Positions 35,135-43,821 of a stretch of 64,000 nt of DNA are shown piece by piece; the stretch's first letter is position 1, and each line of letters opens with the position of its first letter. This DNA comes from Chloroflexota bacterium (GTDB taxonomy: Bacteria > Chloroflexota > Dehalococcoidia > DSTF01 > RBG-16-68-14). Both the position numbers and the translations under genes were made by a program. Below the pieces are notes generated by a model that worked only from the letters and a program-made list of their open reading frames with translations, was not told the DNA's origin and did no database searches. The DNA lies in assembly GCA_029262675.1 (NCBI GenBank), contig JAJCYW010000012.1, positions 52,502-116,501 on the forward strand. Direction: 5' to 3'.

Positions 35135-35868
35135 ACCAGACTTCCCACGAGCAGAGTTGGTTGAACGTGAACGACACTCTTACCGCCCACGGAGTCAACT
35201 ACGATCAGGCCTTCGAGCGTCAGCTGAGTCTTGAGGGCCGAGATGTTCACTCCGATGTCTTCAGCGGCCCTGTACAGGAGCGGCCAGGCGCCAGGAACCG
35301 GACCGGGACTTCGACCGGCCAAGTCGAGCAGTTCCAGGAAAGCAGCGGACTGCCTCAAGGCCGGCAGGGAAACAGCGGCCGCTCGCCCGGCCTCTTCTGC
35401 CCAGAACTCTCTAGCCGCTTCGCCAGAATTCGTCGACCTCGCAAGCCCCCGGCGGCATACAAGCTCTCGAGCCGCGTCGATGCCGGGTAGTGGCACCTGA
35501 GGACCCTGACCTTCGCGTAGTACATCCAAGTCATCCACAACGTGGATGGCCTCATGCCATTTCGCGACGCTCTCTACGCCCTGCGCGTCCTTGACCCCAG
35601 GAACCCTTGCCGTCTCAGAATTGACGATAACGGTGAGGTCGCCGTCCACGATCCTGGTCTCGGCGAAACGATCAGACGCCAGCGGGAAGAAGCGCAGCTT
35701 CGCACCGAGAAAGTCGGTTAGCAACTCGTCGATTATCTTAGCTGGGGGCGGAGATTCGTCGACTTCAAACCGTTCCTTGTACTGCTTGAGGAGATCATTA
35801 CGCAGATCACGGCCGCGGGCCCACGCCTCGTCCCGGCGCCTTCGGACCCATTCGTCTTTACGCATCAT
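35131..35868 (-). CDS. ImmA/IrrE-type metallopeptidase
   Basis: A 245-residue protein with the zinc-peptidase motif HEAIH (in AKWHEAIHVVDD, residue about 107) and an N-terminal helical part as in ImmA/IrrE-family proteins. Members cleave a paired XRE repressor to relieve repression in mobile elements. It overlaps the XRE gene by 11 bases and the 34550 gene by 4 bases, so the three are one operon. The central region is divergent, but the HExxH and context are strong. Confidence 0.78.
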   Translation of the reverse strand: MMRKDEWVRRRRDEAWARGRDLRNDLLKQYKERFEVDESPPPAKIIDELLTDFLGAKLRFFPLASDRFAETRIVDGDLTVIVNSETARVPGVKDAQGVESVAKWHEAIHVVDDLDVLREGQGPQVPLPGIDAARELVCRRGLARSTNSGEAAREFWAEEAGRAAAVSLPALRQSAAFLELLDLAGRSPGPVPGAWPLLYRAAEDIGVNISALKTQLTLEGLIVVDSVGGKSVVHVQPTLLVGSLV

Positions 35869-36340
35869 CGCTACTCTCCGAACTCATAGAGTCGATGAGC
35901 CGCGCCAAAGCCTCACGCTGCCTACCGTCGAGCTTTAGGAACTCAAGGACGGTGTTGCCCGCCTCGTCCGCCTCTCGACTTGTGAGACCCAAGGTCTTCG
36001 CGAGTGCCTTGGCGTGGGACAACTGCCGCTTCTCACCCGCCGCCGACCTATGTCTGTCAGCGGCGCGCCTGAGTACCTGACCGCCTTCGTTCACGTTGGT
36101 CATCTGATTCAGGATGCTCTCCGGCAAACACTTGGCCAGCGCTAGCATCTCCTTCAGATCGCCATCCAGCGCGTCGGCCAAGGTCACCACTGTGTCCGGC
36201 TTCGGAAGGGAGGAGTCATTCTCCAGGCGTGAGAGGTGCGAGTAGGAGAGTTTCGTTTCTTCGGCGAGGCGTGTCAGGTTCCATCGCTTTGCGTTTCGAT
36301 GCTGGCGCATGTAGAGGCCGAAGCTCATCTCATCTGGCAT
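35858..36340 (-). CDS. XRE-family helix-turn-helix regulator
   Basis: A 160-residue protein with an N-terminal Cro/C1 HTH (FGLYMRQHRNAKRWNLTRLAEETKLSYSHLSRLENDSSLPKPDTVVTLADAL, in pieces). A helical C-terminal half with a KALAKTLGL segment follows. It is the likely repressor of the ImmA-like operon and a probable substrate of that peptidase. It is divergent from the exonuclease gene, with a 189-base gap between them that likely holds both promoters. Confidence 0.87.
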   Translation of the reverse strand: MPDEMSFGLYMRQHRNAKRWNLTRLAEETKLSYSHLSRLENDSSLPKPDTVVTLADALDGDLKEMLALAKCLPESILNQMTNVNEGGQVLRRAADRHRSAAGEKRQLSHAKALAKTLGLTSREADEAGNTVLEFLKLDGRQREALARLIDSMSSESSDDA

Positions 36341-36529
36341 GATCAGATTCTATCACGAAGTTGCTGCTACCCGCAATAGTTTGCGCCTAATGAGCAGCGC
36401 GTTTCGGAGACCAGTCAGGCGGCCGGACCCCGCATCGCTTCGCCCGCCTTCCGCCAACTCGGGTTCGCCGCCCCAGCAGCCGTGATACAATCTGCCCGCC
36501 ATCCATTCGATACCCGCGGAGAACTTCTC

Positions 36530-37372
36530 ATGAGCCTGCTGAACAATATCCGGGATGCTCTATTCGGCTCCGGACCGTCGCGCAGCCTTACTCTGCGTCG
36601 CCCGCTTGCCGTCTTCGATCTGGAAACCACCGGCGTAGACCCCGCCAACGACAGAATCGTCGAGATCAGCGCCCTTCGCGTGTCGCCGGTCGAACGCGAG
36701 AGGTTCCTCAGGCGCAGAGTCAACCCGCAGATCCCAATCCCCGCCGGGGCGACACGAGTCCACGCGATAACGGATGACGACGTGTCAGCTGAACCCGGGT
36801 TCCTTCAGATCGCTGCCGACGTGAGCGACTTCTTGTCGGGCTGCGATCTGGCGGGATTCAATGTGCGGCGCTATGACCTACCTCTGTTGGAAGCAGAGTA
36901 TCAGCGCGCCGGCCTCACCTTCTCCCGGGAGGGCAGGTGTGTTGTGGACGCGATGACGATCTTCCACAAGTACGAGCGCGGGAACCTGGCCGCGGCTGCT
37001 CGGTTCTACCTCGATCGTGCGATGCCCGAAGTCCACAACTCGGAGACGGACGTGCGAACGACGCTGGACATCCTCAGGGCTCAGGTGGAGAAGCATCCAG
37101 ACGTCCCTCTTGACGTAGAAACCCTGCACGAGTTCTGCATCGAAGATGAGTCAGGCTGGCTAGACCCGGACGGGAAGTTGGTGTGGGATGAGGGCACCGC
37201 CGTTATCACGTTTGGCAAGCACAAGGGACGCAGCTTGCAGGAGCTAGCAGGGTCAGAGCCCGACTATCTCCAGTGGATGCTGGGTGCGGACTTCTCGGCG
37301 GAGGTCAACAAAATCATCAGCGCAGCCCTCGACGGCGACTTTCCTACGCCCCCCGATCCGGAAGACGAATAA
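36530..37372 (+). CDS. DEDDh 3'-5' exonuclease with C-terminal DUF3820-like domain
   Basis: A 280-residue DnaQ-fold exonuclease. Exo I is FDLETTGVDP, Exo II is AGFNVRRYDLPLL, and Exo III is HNSETDVRTT (His-x4-Asp), so all four acidic residues and the His are present. After residue 215 comes ITFGKHKGRSLQEL and DYLQWML, a small domain also fused to ExoX-like nucleases. The ATG at 36530 (MSLLNNIRDAL) fits better than an upstream frame extension. It converges with the tyrosine recombinase, 2 bases apart. Confidence 0.87.
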   Translation: MSLLNNIRDALFGSGPSRSLTLRRPLAVFDLETTGVDPANDRIVEISALRVSPVERERFLRRRVNPQIPIPAGATRVHAITDDDVSAEPGFLQIAADVSDFLSGCDLAGFNVRRYDLPLLEAEYQRAGLTFSREGRCVVDAMTIFHKYERGNLAAAARFYLDRAMPEVHNSETDVRTTLDILRAQVEKHPDVPLDVETLHEFCIEDESGWLDPDGKLVWDEGTAVITFGKHKGRSLQELAGSEPDYLQWMLGADFSAEVNKIISAALDGDFPTPPDPEDE

Positions 37373-37374
37373 CG

Positions 37375-38322
37375 TCACACTCCGATCGCCTCGGCCACCT
37401 TCCGCCAACTCTTGTCCTCCTGGCCCTCCAGCCGCCGCAAATACGTCGTCGTCACCTGCAGCGAACTGTGATCCAGGAACCGGCTGACGTCCTCGACGCT
37501 CTCCCCCGCGTCGCGCCGAAGCTTGGCGGCTGAGTGCCTGAAGATGTGCACGCCGGCCAGCGGTAGGCCAGCAGCCTTCAGATATCGTCTTAAGTTCGCG
37601 TAGAACGTCCCACTCGTGAGGCCCAGGCCCTGCTCGGCCCGCTCCGCGTGATCCGTGGGCCACAAGGACTCCTTTGGCTCCATGCCCTCCAAGCTCTTGC
37701 CCCAGGCCATCAGCGTTTCGGTTATCGCATCGAATGCCGGCCGCGCTAACTCCCGCTTCGCCGTCTTCCCGCCCTTCCCGCGGTAGGAATAGTAGACGGT
37801 GTCGCCGTCTTCGCTGATGTCCCCACGGGTCAGGCTCAGCACCTCGGTGCGCCGCCGACCCGTCAACGTCAGCGTGAGGATGATTGCCTTGTCGCGGAGA
37901 CCACTCTTCGTCTCGGGGATCACGGCCAACAGGCGTTGAATCTCCTCGCCACTCAACCCACGTGGCGTACTCTCTGGAACCCGCGGCCGCTCCAGCGCGT
38001 CGCAGGGATTCGACGTGACGATCTCCATCCGGATCAGAAACTTATAGAAGCTGCTGATGCAGGCCATGCGAGCGCCGATGGTCACCGGCCCCGGTTCTCT
38101 GCCCGAGACGCCTTTGCCGTGCGCCCAGGCGAACACCTCCTGGCTCGTCACCTGGTCGGGCGGCTTGCCAAGGCGGCCGAAGAAGTCCTGGAGCATCCTG
38201 CTGTAGCTTTCCATGGTGCGCCGGGAGCCGCTGCGTCGCTCCTTCTCCGCCAGGAACGCCATGAGGGACCGTTCCCAGCCTTCCGCTGTGTCGTCGAAGA
38301 CCTTCATTTGGCGCTGTTGCAT
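37375..38322 (-). CDS. Tyrosine recombinase (XerC/D-like)
   Basis: A 315-residue phage-type integrase. The N-terminal SAM-like domain (TMESYSRMLQDFFGRL) is followed by the catalytic domain with Arg in LTGRRRTEVLSL, HIFRHSAAKLRRDAG (H-x-x-R), the late LDHSSLQVTTTYLR His and the nucleophile Tyr. It is the second recombinase in the region, of a different class from that at 32564. It may belong to a nested element or be a resolvase. Confidence 0.9.
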   Translation of the reverse strand: MQQRQMKVFDDTAEGWERSLMAFLAEKERRSGSRRTMESYSRMLQDFFGRLGKPPDQVTSQEVFAWAHGKGVSGREPGPVTIGARMACISSFYKFLIRMEIVTSNPCDALERPRVPESTPRGLSGEEIQRLLAVIPETKSGLRDKAIILTLTLTGRRRTEVLSLTRGDISEDGDTVYYSYRGKGGKTAKRELARPAFDAITETLMAWGKSLEGMEPKESLWPTDHAERAEQGLGLTSGTFYANLRRYLKAAGLPLAGVHIFRHSAAKLRRDAGESVEDVSRFLDHSSLQVTTTYLRRLEGQEDKSWRKVAEAIGV

Positions 38323-38443
38323 TCGTCGCTACCTCCTCTGCTAGAATTAGCATCCATATATTGCGATAGTGTGGCGGGAAGTCAAGTGCGTCCTCGATCT
38401 TGTAGAATCACTGCTGCGGTTGGACATCCCCCGAGGGTCTTTC

Positions 38444-41400
38444 ATGACGGCTAATGCCGATCTGATTCAAGAGTTCCGTGAGGCGCTTGAGGCCGAAATC
38501 GAGGCGGCCAAGCAGGACGTGTCAGCGCGCGCTGTCCCCTTGGTTGACGGCCGCCGTATCGGTAAGGTCGGCCTGAGTTTTCAATACGTCTTTCGGGTTG
38601 AATCTGCTCTGCAACTGCCGGACGACTCGCCGGCCGACCTTCGCGTCGGAGCCAAGACGACGGAGGCCTTTATTGTCTCGATCGAGGGGTTGAGAATCAC
38701 GTTGAGCGTGGGAGAAGATCTTGGCTCGTTCATTCCACGGGCCAGTCTGCAGACCGACCTCACCCTCCTCTTGCGGCGACTCATCGACAGACTCCAAGAC
38801 CTTGAGGGAACCGACAACCTAACGGGTCAGCGCCTCCTTGGTGAGATACCTCCTACAGGGCAGCCCAAGGCCACGGTTCAACACCTCGACTTGAACTCGG
38901 AGCAGCGCCTGGCTGTTCAGAGTTGCATCGGCCGCGACATGACATTCATTTGGGGTCCGCCCGGCACGGGCAAGACCAGGACCATTGGCGCACTCGGGCT
39001 AGAGTTGTGCAAAGCCAATAGGTCCGTCCTGCTTGTCTCTCACACAAATACAGCAGTAGACGAGGCCATCCTGCAGGTCGTGGAAAATCTTGGATATGAA
39101 CCTGAGGACGGATCAGTGATTCGGGTCGGGAAACCCAAGCTTGAAAAGCTGTCCAACCGTGAGAGATTATTGGCTGAAACCCACGTTGATGAGAGAGCCA
39201 GCGAGCTGGCGGCGCAACGAGACGCCCTGATCACTGAGCAGGAGTCCACTGCGATCCAGGTTCGCGACGTCGAGCGTCGGATTGTCCTGTCGGAGTGGGT
39301 GACTGATGCACCAGAAGACATCGCGCGCCTCGAGGCCTCGCTCGCGAACCTGGCCCTGCTAGAGGACAGGGCGCAGGAAGCCTCCAGCCAACTTGAGGTT
39401 CTCGAAAACGAGCAGGACCGATGGGCCTCCGCTCGAACTGCCGCTGAGGTCCACATTGAACTAGAGGATCAAGAGAAGCGCCTGGAGGCAACACTCAGCA
39501 AGCTCCAGTCCAGACTCGATGACGGTAGGCGGACGTTTGAAGGTGCGCAGGCTGAGCTACAAAACGCCGAGGACTTGCTCGGTAGAACTCAGTCGACGAA
39601 TCCGATAATGCGCCGGTGGAGAAAGCTACCCGCGCCGGATGCGCAGTTCGCCAGAGTCCAAGCAAGAGCGACGCACTTGCAGGAAGTACAGCAGCAACTA
39701 GACCATCTGAGCGATGAGGCCAAAGCGACACGGCCAGAACTTATGGGGGTCAACTTTCGACTGGCTGAGTTCGAGAGGCAATACGGTGCAAGGCCGTCAG
39801 AGATCAAGTCTCAGAGTGACGAATATATCGCTAGGCGTGCGGAAGCGCTAGACCTCCGCTCTCGACTTGCTCGTGACGCCGAGAACGCACGCGACCAGCT
39901 GACCCTGGAAACCGTGGAGAAGATCGACGCGCTCAACGAGTGGGGCCTAGATGCGCAGACGGTTGGTAACGCCGAGGAGGGGATCGCCGAGATTCAGCGG
40001 CTGCATCAGCTTGCACAGGTCGCGGTCCCCGATGAAGGACTCGACAGCCTCAGAGCTGAGGCTGACAGGCTTCGAGCCCGACTCGCCGAAGTCGGCCGCG
40101 AGCTCGCGAGCATTGAAGATCAACTTGAGAGGGTTGAGGAATCTGTCGTTGCAGACGCTGCAGTCGTGGCGACGACATTGACTCGGGCGTACCTGCGGGA
40201 TTCGATTCTGAAGCGTCGATTCGACACGGTGGTACTCGACGAGGCGTCGATGGCCCCTATCCCTGCCCTGTGGGCAGCGGCCGCTTTGGCGGACAACGCG
40301 GTGGTCGTTGGCGATTATCTGCAGTTGCCACCGATTCAGAAATCCAGACACCCGTTGGCGACCGAGTGGCTCGGCAAGGATATCTTCAAGAAGTCTGGCG
40401 TGGTCGACAGCAAGCCAGAATGGTTCATTCAGCTCAAGACCCAACACAGAATGCACCCGTCTATCAGTGCGATACCTAACGCACTGGTCTATCGAGAAGC
40501 CCGCCTTCGAGACGCATCGGAAACCACAGACGAGAGTGAACTGGCGGATTGGTACGTTCGCAATACCTACGATAGCCCCGTCCTCTTGCTGGACACAGAA
40601 CCGCTCAACGCTTGGGTAACAAGCGTGGCGGGACGCGGCAACGCGAGCCGTCTGAATTTCCTCTCTGCTGCTGCGGCGGTCGATCTTGCTGGCCAACTCC
40701 TTCGTACAGGAAGGCCGGAACCAGAACCCGACCGTCAAAGAGTGTTGATCGTCTGTCCGTACGCACCCCAGGCGCGCCTTCTCGACTTGCTCGTTCGAGA
40801 ACAGAACCTAGATTCGGACGTGCGCACGGGCACCATCCATCAGGCGCAGGGTGCAGAGGCCTCGGTTGTCATCTATGACTTCGTCAATGACGAACCACAC
40901 TGGCGCGTGGGAATGTTCAACGCCGAGTACGACGAAACTACCAGACGGCTGAACAACGTCGCTCTAACTCGTGCGCGTCGGCGCTTGTTCCTGATAGGTG
41001 ATTTCGCCTGGATGCGAAAGCAGACCAAGGACCGCGCGTTCCTGCATAAACTCATCGACTTTCTGGCTGACAATTATCCCATTGTCGACATTCGAGATGT
41101 AGTAGCCAGTGACATCGTCGAGCAGGCAGCTAGAGCCCAGGCTGATCCAGTCTATGGAAGTGTCGAGCGTAGAGATCAGCGGATGGTCGTCACGCAGGAC
41201 AACTTCTACCCGGCTCTAATCCAAGATCTTCAGGACTCGCGGACCCGCGTCATCATTTACTCGCCCTTCTTGACAAAGGATCGCGTCGCATTCTTGCAGC
41301 TTGCGCTTCGGGCAGCGGTTGACCGCGGCGTCGACGTTTACGTCATCACGAAAACGCGAGGTGAGCGAACACCCAACGAAGCGGAGCGTGCGGCAGATGT

Positions 41401-42346
41401 CGAGGCCGCTCTGACTGAGTGGGGTGTCTTCATCATTCACAAGCTTCACATGCATGAGAAGCTCGTCTTCGTTGACAAGCGTATCCTCTGGTCTGGATCT
41501 CTCAATCCTTTGAGCTTCTCGTCCACTCAAGAAGTGATGGAGCGCCGTGAGAGCTCAGAGGTCGTCGAATCGTATGCAAGAACGCTCCGCCTGGACGACC
41601 TGGTGGGCGTCTACGAGCGCGGTGAAGACACTTGCCCGGCCTGTGGGAGTGAACTCGTTCCGGCCGAGGGACGTGATGACCCTTTCTATTGGAGATGTGT
41701 CGAGAAGGATTGTTACAGTCGGAGCATCGACCAACCAACGCCAGTGGGAGGCCGAATTGTCTGCTCAACGTGCGGCGAAGGAGTGGAGCTAGGCGAGTGG
41801 GGAGGGAAGCCCAGCTGGAGGTGTATCGTCAATCGTCGTCACCGCCAACGTGTAGTGAGAAACCATCTCCTTCTACCCAGAATGCGCGAGTCCGTTACCA
41901 AGGGTCAGCTTGAGGACTTGGACGCTCGCTTCAAGATCGGCTCGCAAGACCTGCGCATTCGTTCGGCGCAGAAGCGCGTGAGGAGGACGTCACGCGATGT
42001 TCATACAACGACTAGAGCTCAAAGATCGCTCCGATTGAACCTGGAGGCAATGACCGAGCCGAATGAGAGTGGTCCGGAGGCTTCTGAAACGGCAGAGCCC
42101 GACCGAATTCAAGAAGCGGACTCAGCTAGTAGTGCTCTCGGCGTGACTGCGACTCTCCGCAATCGCGGCCTAGAGATAGTGGACGCTAGGGCCAGCGGCG
42201 GTGCGCTGTGGGTCATAGGGGGCCGTGAGATCGAGCCAATCTTGTCCGAACTGAAGGCTGTCGCAGGGGAGTTCAAGTTTGCTCCAAGCGGTAGAACAGT
42301 GACTAGCGGTCGCCCCGCCTGGTACACGTACTACGACGCAGGCTGA
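38444..42346 (+). CDS. SF1 (DNA2/NAM7-like) helicase with PLD nuclease and zinc ribbons
   Basis: A 1300-residue protein. Residues 1-160 are an unrecognised N-terminal domain. Walker A is WGPPGTGKTRT (about 171), a long coiled-coil insertion spans about 240-560, motif II is DEAS (about 598), motif III is GDYLQLPP, motif V is TIHQAQGAE (about 800), and motif VI is LTRARR (about 841). A PLD-type domain follows with VIIYSPFLTKD and one HEKLVFVDK (H-x-K-x4-D, about 1004) then GSLNPLSF. Zinc ribbons CPACG and CSTCG lie near 1064 and 1107, and the tail is unknown. This domain set suggests DNA translocation coupled to cutting, as in defence systems. ATG at 38444 is preferred over an upstream start. 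Confidence 0.85.
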   Translation: MTANADLIQEFREALEAEIEAAKQDVSARAVPLVDGRRIGKVGLSFQYVFRVESALQLPDDSPADLRVGAKTTEAFIVSIEGLRITLSVGEDLGSFIPRASLQTDLTLLLRRLIDRLQDLEGTDNLTGQRLLGEIPPTGQPKATVQHLDLNSEQRLAVQSCIGRDMTFIWGPPGTGKTRTIGALGLELCKANRSVLLVSHTNTAVDEAILQVVENLGYEPEDGSVIRVGKPKLEKLSNRERLLAETHVDERASELAAQRDALITEQESTAIQVRDVERRIVLSEWVTDAPEDIARLEASLANLALLEDRAQEASSQLEVLENEQDRWASARTAAEVHIELEDQEKRLEATLSKLQSRLDDGRRTFEGAQAELQNAEDLLGRTQSTNPIMRRWRKLPAPDAQFARVQARATHLQEVQQQLDHLSDEAKATRPELMGVNFRLAEFERQYGARPSEIKSQSDEYIARRAEALDLRSRLARDAENARDQLTLETVEKIDALNEWGLDAQTVGNAEEGIAEIQRLHQLAQVAVPDEGLDSLRAEADRLRARLAEVGRELASIEDQLERVEESVVADAAVVATTLTRAYLRDSILKRRFDTVVLDEASMAPIPALWAAAALADNAVVVGDYLQLPPIQKSRHPLATEWLGKDIFKKSGVVDSKPEWFIQLKTQHRMHPSISAIPNALVYREARLRDASETTDESELADWYVRNTYDSPVLLLDTEPLNAWVTSVAGRGNASRLNFLSAAAAVDLAGQLLRTGRPEPEPDRQRVLIVCPYAPQARLLDLLVREQNLDSDVRTGTIHQAQGAEASVVIYDFVNDEPHWRVGMFNAEYDETTRRLNNVALTRARRRLFLIGDFAWMRKQTKDRAFLHKLIDFLADNYPIVDIRDVVASDIVEQAARAQADPVYGSVERRDQRMVVTQDNFYPALIQDLQDSRTRVIIYSPFLTKDRVAFLQLALRAAVDRGVDVYVITKTRGERTPNEAERAADVEAALTEWGVFIIHKLHMHEKLVFVDKRILWSGSLNPLSFSSTQEVMERRESSEVVESYARTLRLDDLVGVYERGEDTCPACGSELVPAEGRDDPFYWRCVEKDCYSRSIDQPTPVGGRIVCSTCGEGVELGEWGGKPSWRCIVNRRHRQRVVRNHLLLPRMRESVTKGQLEDLDARFKIGSQDLRIRSAQKRVRRTSRDVHTTTRAQRSLRLNLEAMTEPNESGPEASETAEPDRIQEADSASSALGVTATLRNRGLEIVDARASGGALWVIGGREIEPILSELKAVAGEFKFAPSGRTVTSGRPAWYTYYDAG

Positions 42347-42565
42347 GGCAGCCTGGGCACGCTATGCCGAAGACGTCGCCTGGTGCGAGCCGTCTAACAC
42401 TATGACCTGATCATGATACCTGGCTGGCAGGCAGTCGGCCATCTGCTTCCCAAGCATCCGGAGCTCAGCGCTGTGCCCCACGTGTGATAAACTGAGCGAA
42501 CACGCCGCAGTTATCGGCTCTTGCGGGATGCTTCTACTGACGCGTCCTCGCTGAGGAGGACAAGC

Positions 42566-42835
42566 ATGCCTGACCCGACAACATCGATCGCCGAACTCAA
42601 GAAGGTCGCTGGTATCTTCGAGGCCTACCACGCCACGTCCTTCAAGTGCTACCGCAACAAGAAGGCTGGCGGAGTACAGGAGGTGTTGGTCGAGATACTC
42701 GACGCCGGATCAGACAACAGCCAACGCTATCACTGCACGGCAACCACCGACGATGGTCGCTCCGCGACCGGCAACCCAGCACCATCGATCGACGTGGTGC
42801 TGGCCACCCTGCACTGGGGAGACCTCGACAGGTAA
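42566..42835 (+). CDS. Small hypothetical protein
   Basis: An 89-residue protein with no known family: MPDPTTSIAELKKVAGIFEAYHATSFKCYRNKK, then an alternating strand region (VQEVLVEILDAGSDNSQRYHCTATTDDG) and a short end. GAGGAGGACAAGC before the ATG supports the start. It lies 219 bases after the helicase and 43 bases before the HEPN-like gene, all on one strand. Confidence 0.6.
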   Translation: MPDPTTSIAELKKVAGIFEAYHATSFKCYRNKKAGGVQEVLVEILDAGSDNSQRYHCTATTDDGRSATGNPAPSIDVVLATLHWGDLDR

Positions 42836-42878
42836 CGCGCGGGCATCTTCGTCGTCCCTGGCCCTATGCTCTAGACAC

Positions 42879-43577
42879 ATGACCGCCCCCCCAATCAACG
42901 TTAAGATCCCAAGGCCGACCATCCTCTGCCCCAATTGGCCCGCTGAGGAGCGCGACTGGGTCGACCTCAACGCTGAGGCTGGCGGTCATAAGGGGTTCCA
43001 CCCTCTCACCATCAAGTTCTTCTACGTCCACGGCGTCATCCACACGCTCGGGCAGAGCGTCGAGGCCCTTCTGCGTTCGTTGCAAGCCGACGTCTCGCTC
43101 CTTCCAGCTTACGGCGTCTTTGCCTCCGGGGTCGAGCTGCTGGGACGCTGCCTCACCGGCAACGATGGCTCCGCCAGCTACAGTAGAGACTTGAAGGTCG
43201 GTTTCAATTGGCTTGCGGACTATTCGCTCGCGGACGATGCCGACAAGCCCGTGTTCCGCACCACCGCGCGCGAGTACACGGCCGGCGAGCTCACGCAGCT
43301 GAGGCACTTCGCGGCGCATGGGCAGGCCACCACGTCCACACCGATGGCTCTCGACTACGGAATACTTGAGCCCACGCCCGGCCTCTTGGCCGACGCCATC
43401 CAAGAGTGGTGGACTCGGCTGACCGACAGCGATGACTTCTGCAACAAGCTAGCAACGGCCCAAGTACTTGCGTTCAGGAGCGTTCCGGTCTACGAGACCC
43501 TGCGCCTCTTCTCCGCAGGCGGCGGAGACTCGATTGACAACATTTTCCGCAGTTTTCACTGGCAGGCGCGGACTTGA
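42879..43577 (+). CDS. HEPN-like protein with R-x4-H motif
   Basis: A 232-residue mostly helical protein. LTQLRHFAAHGQA near residue 147 matches the R-[NDH]-x3-H pattern of HEPN ribonuclease domains, preceded by long helices (VHGVIHTLGQSVEALLRSLQ; VGFNWLADYS). HEPN proteins often cut RNA and occur as effectors in defence and toxin systems. The family is inferred from this motif and helical layout only. It has neighbours helicase-PLD upstream and SIR2 downstream. Confidence 0.55.
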   Translation: MTAPPINVKIPRPTILCPNWPAEERDWVDLNAEAGGHKGFHPLTIKFFYVHGVIHTLGQSVEALLRSLQADVSLLPAYGVFASGVELLGRCLTGNDGSASYSRDLKVGFNWLADYSLADDADKPVFRTTAREYTAGELTQLRHFAAHGQATTSTPMALDYGILEPTPGLLADAIQEWWTRLTDSDDFCNKLATAQVLAFRSVPVYETLRLFSAGGGDSIDNIFRSFHWQART

Positions 43578-43821
43578 GGCTTTGCTCCACGGCGGCGTAC
43601 GACTGGCCAGGCGAACATGAGCTCGGATAGCGCGTAATCCATCGCCCCGACTCAGTACCGGCCCTCCTTCCGCTCCGCGTACTCATTGCCTTTATCGGTT
43701 ACGCCCTGCGGAACCCTCATTCAACAGTGGCTCTTCATACTTGCGCGTCAAGGGTCTAGATGGCGCTGCCACTCGCTCGCGCTCGCCCTTGACCCGCATT
43801 ACACATGCTATCCTGACAGTT

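Noticed and set aside
42362..42631. Minus-strand frame between helicase and the 89-residue gene
   Set aside because: It has no ribosome site or motif and overlaps the start of the small gene.
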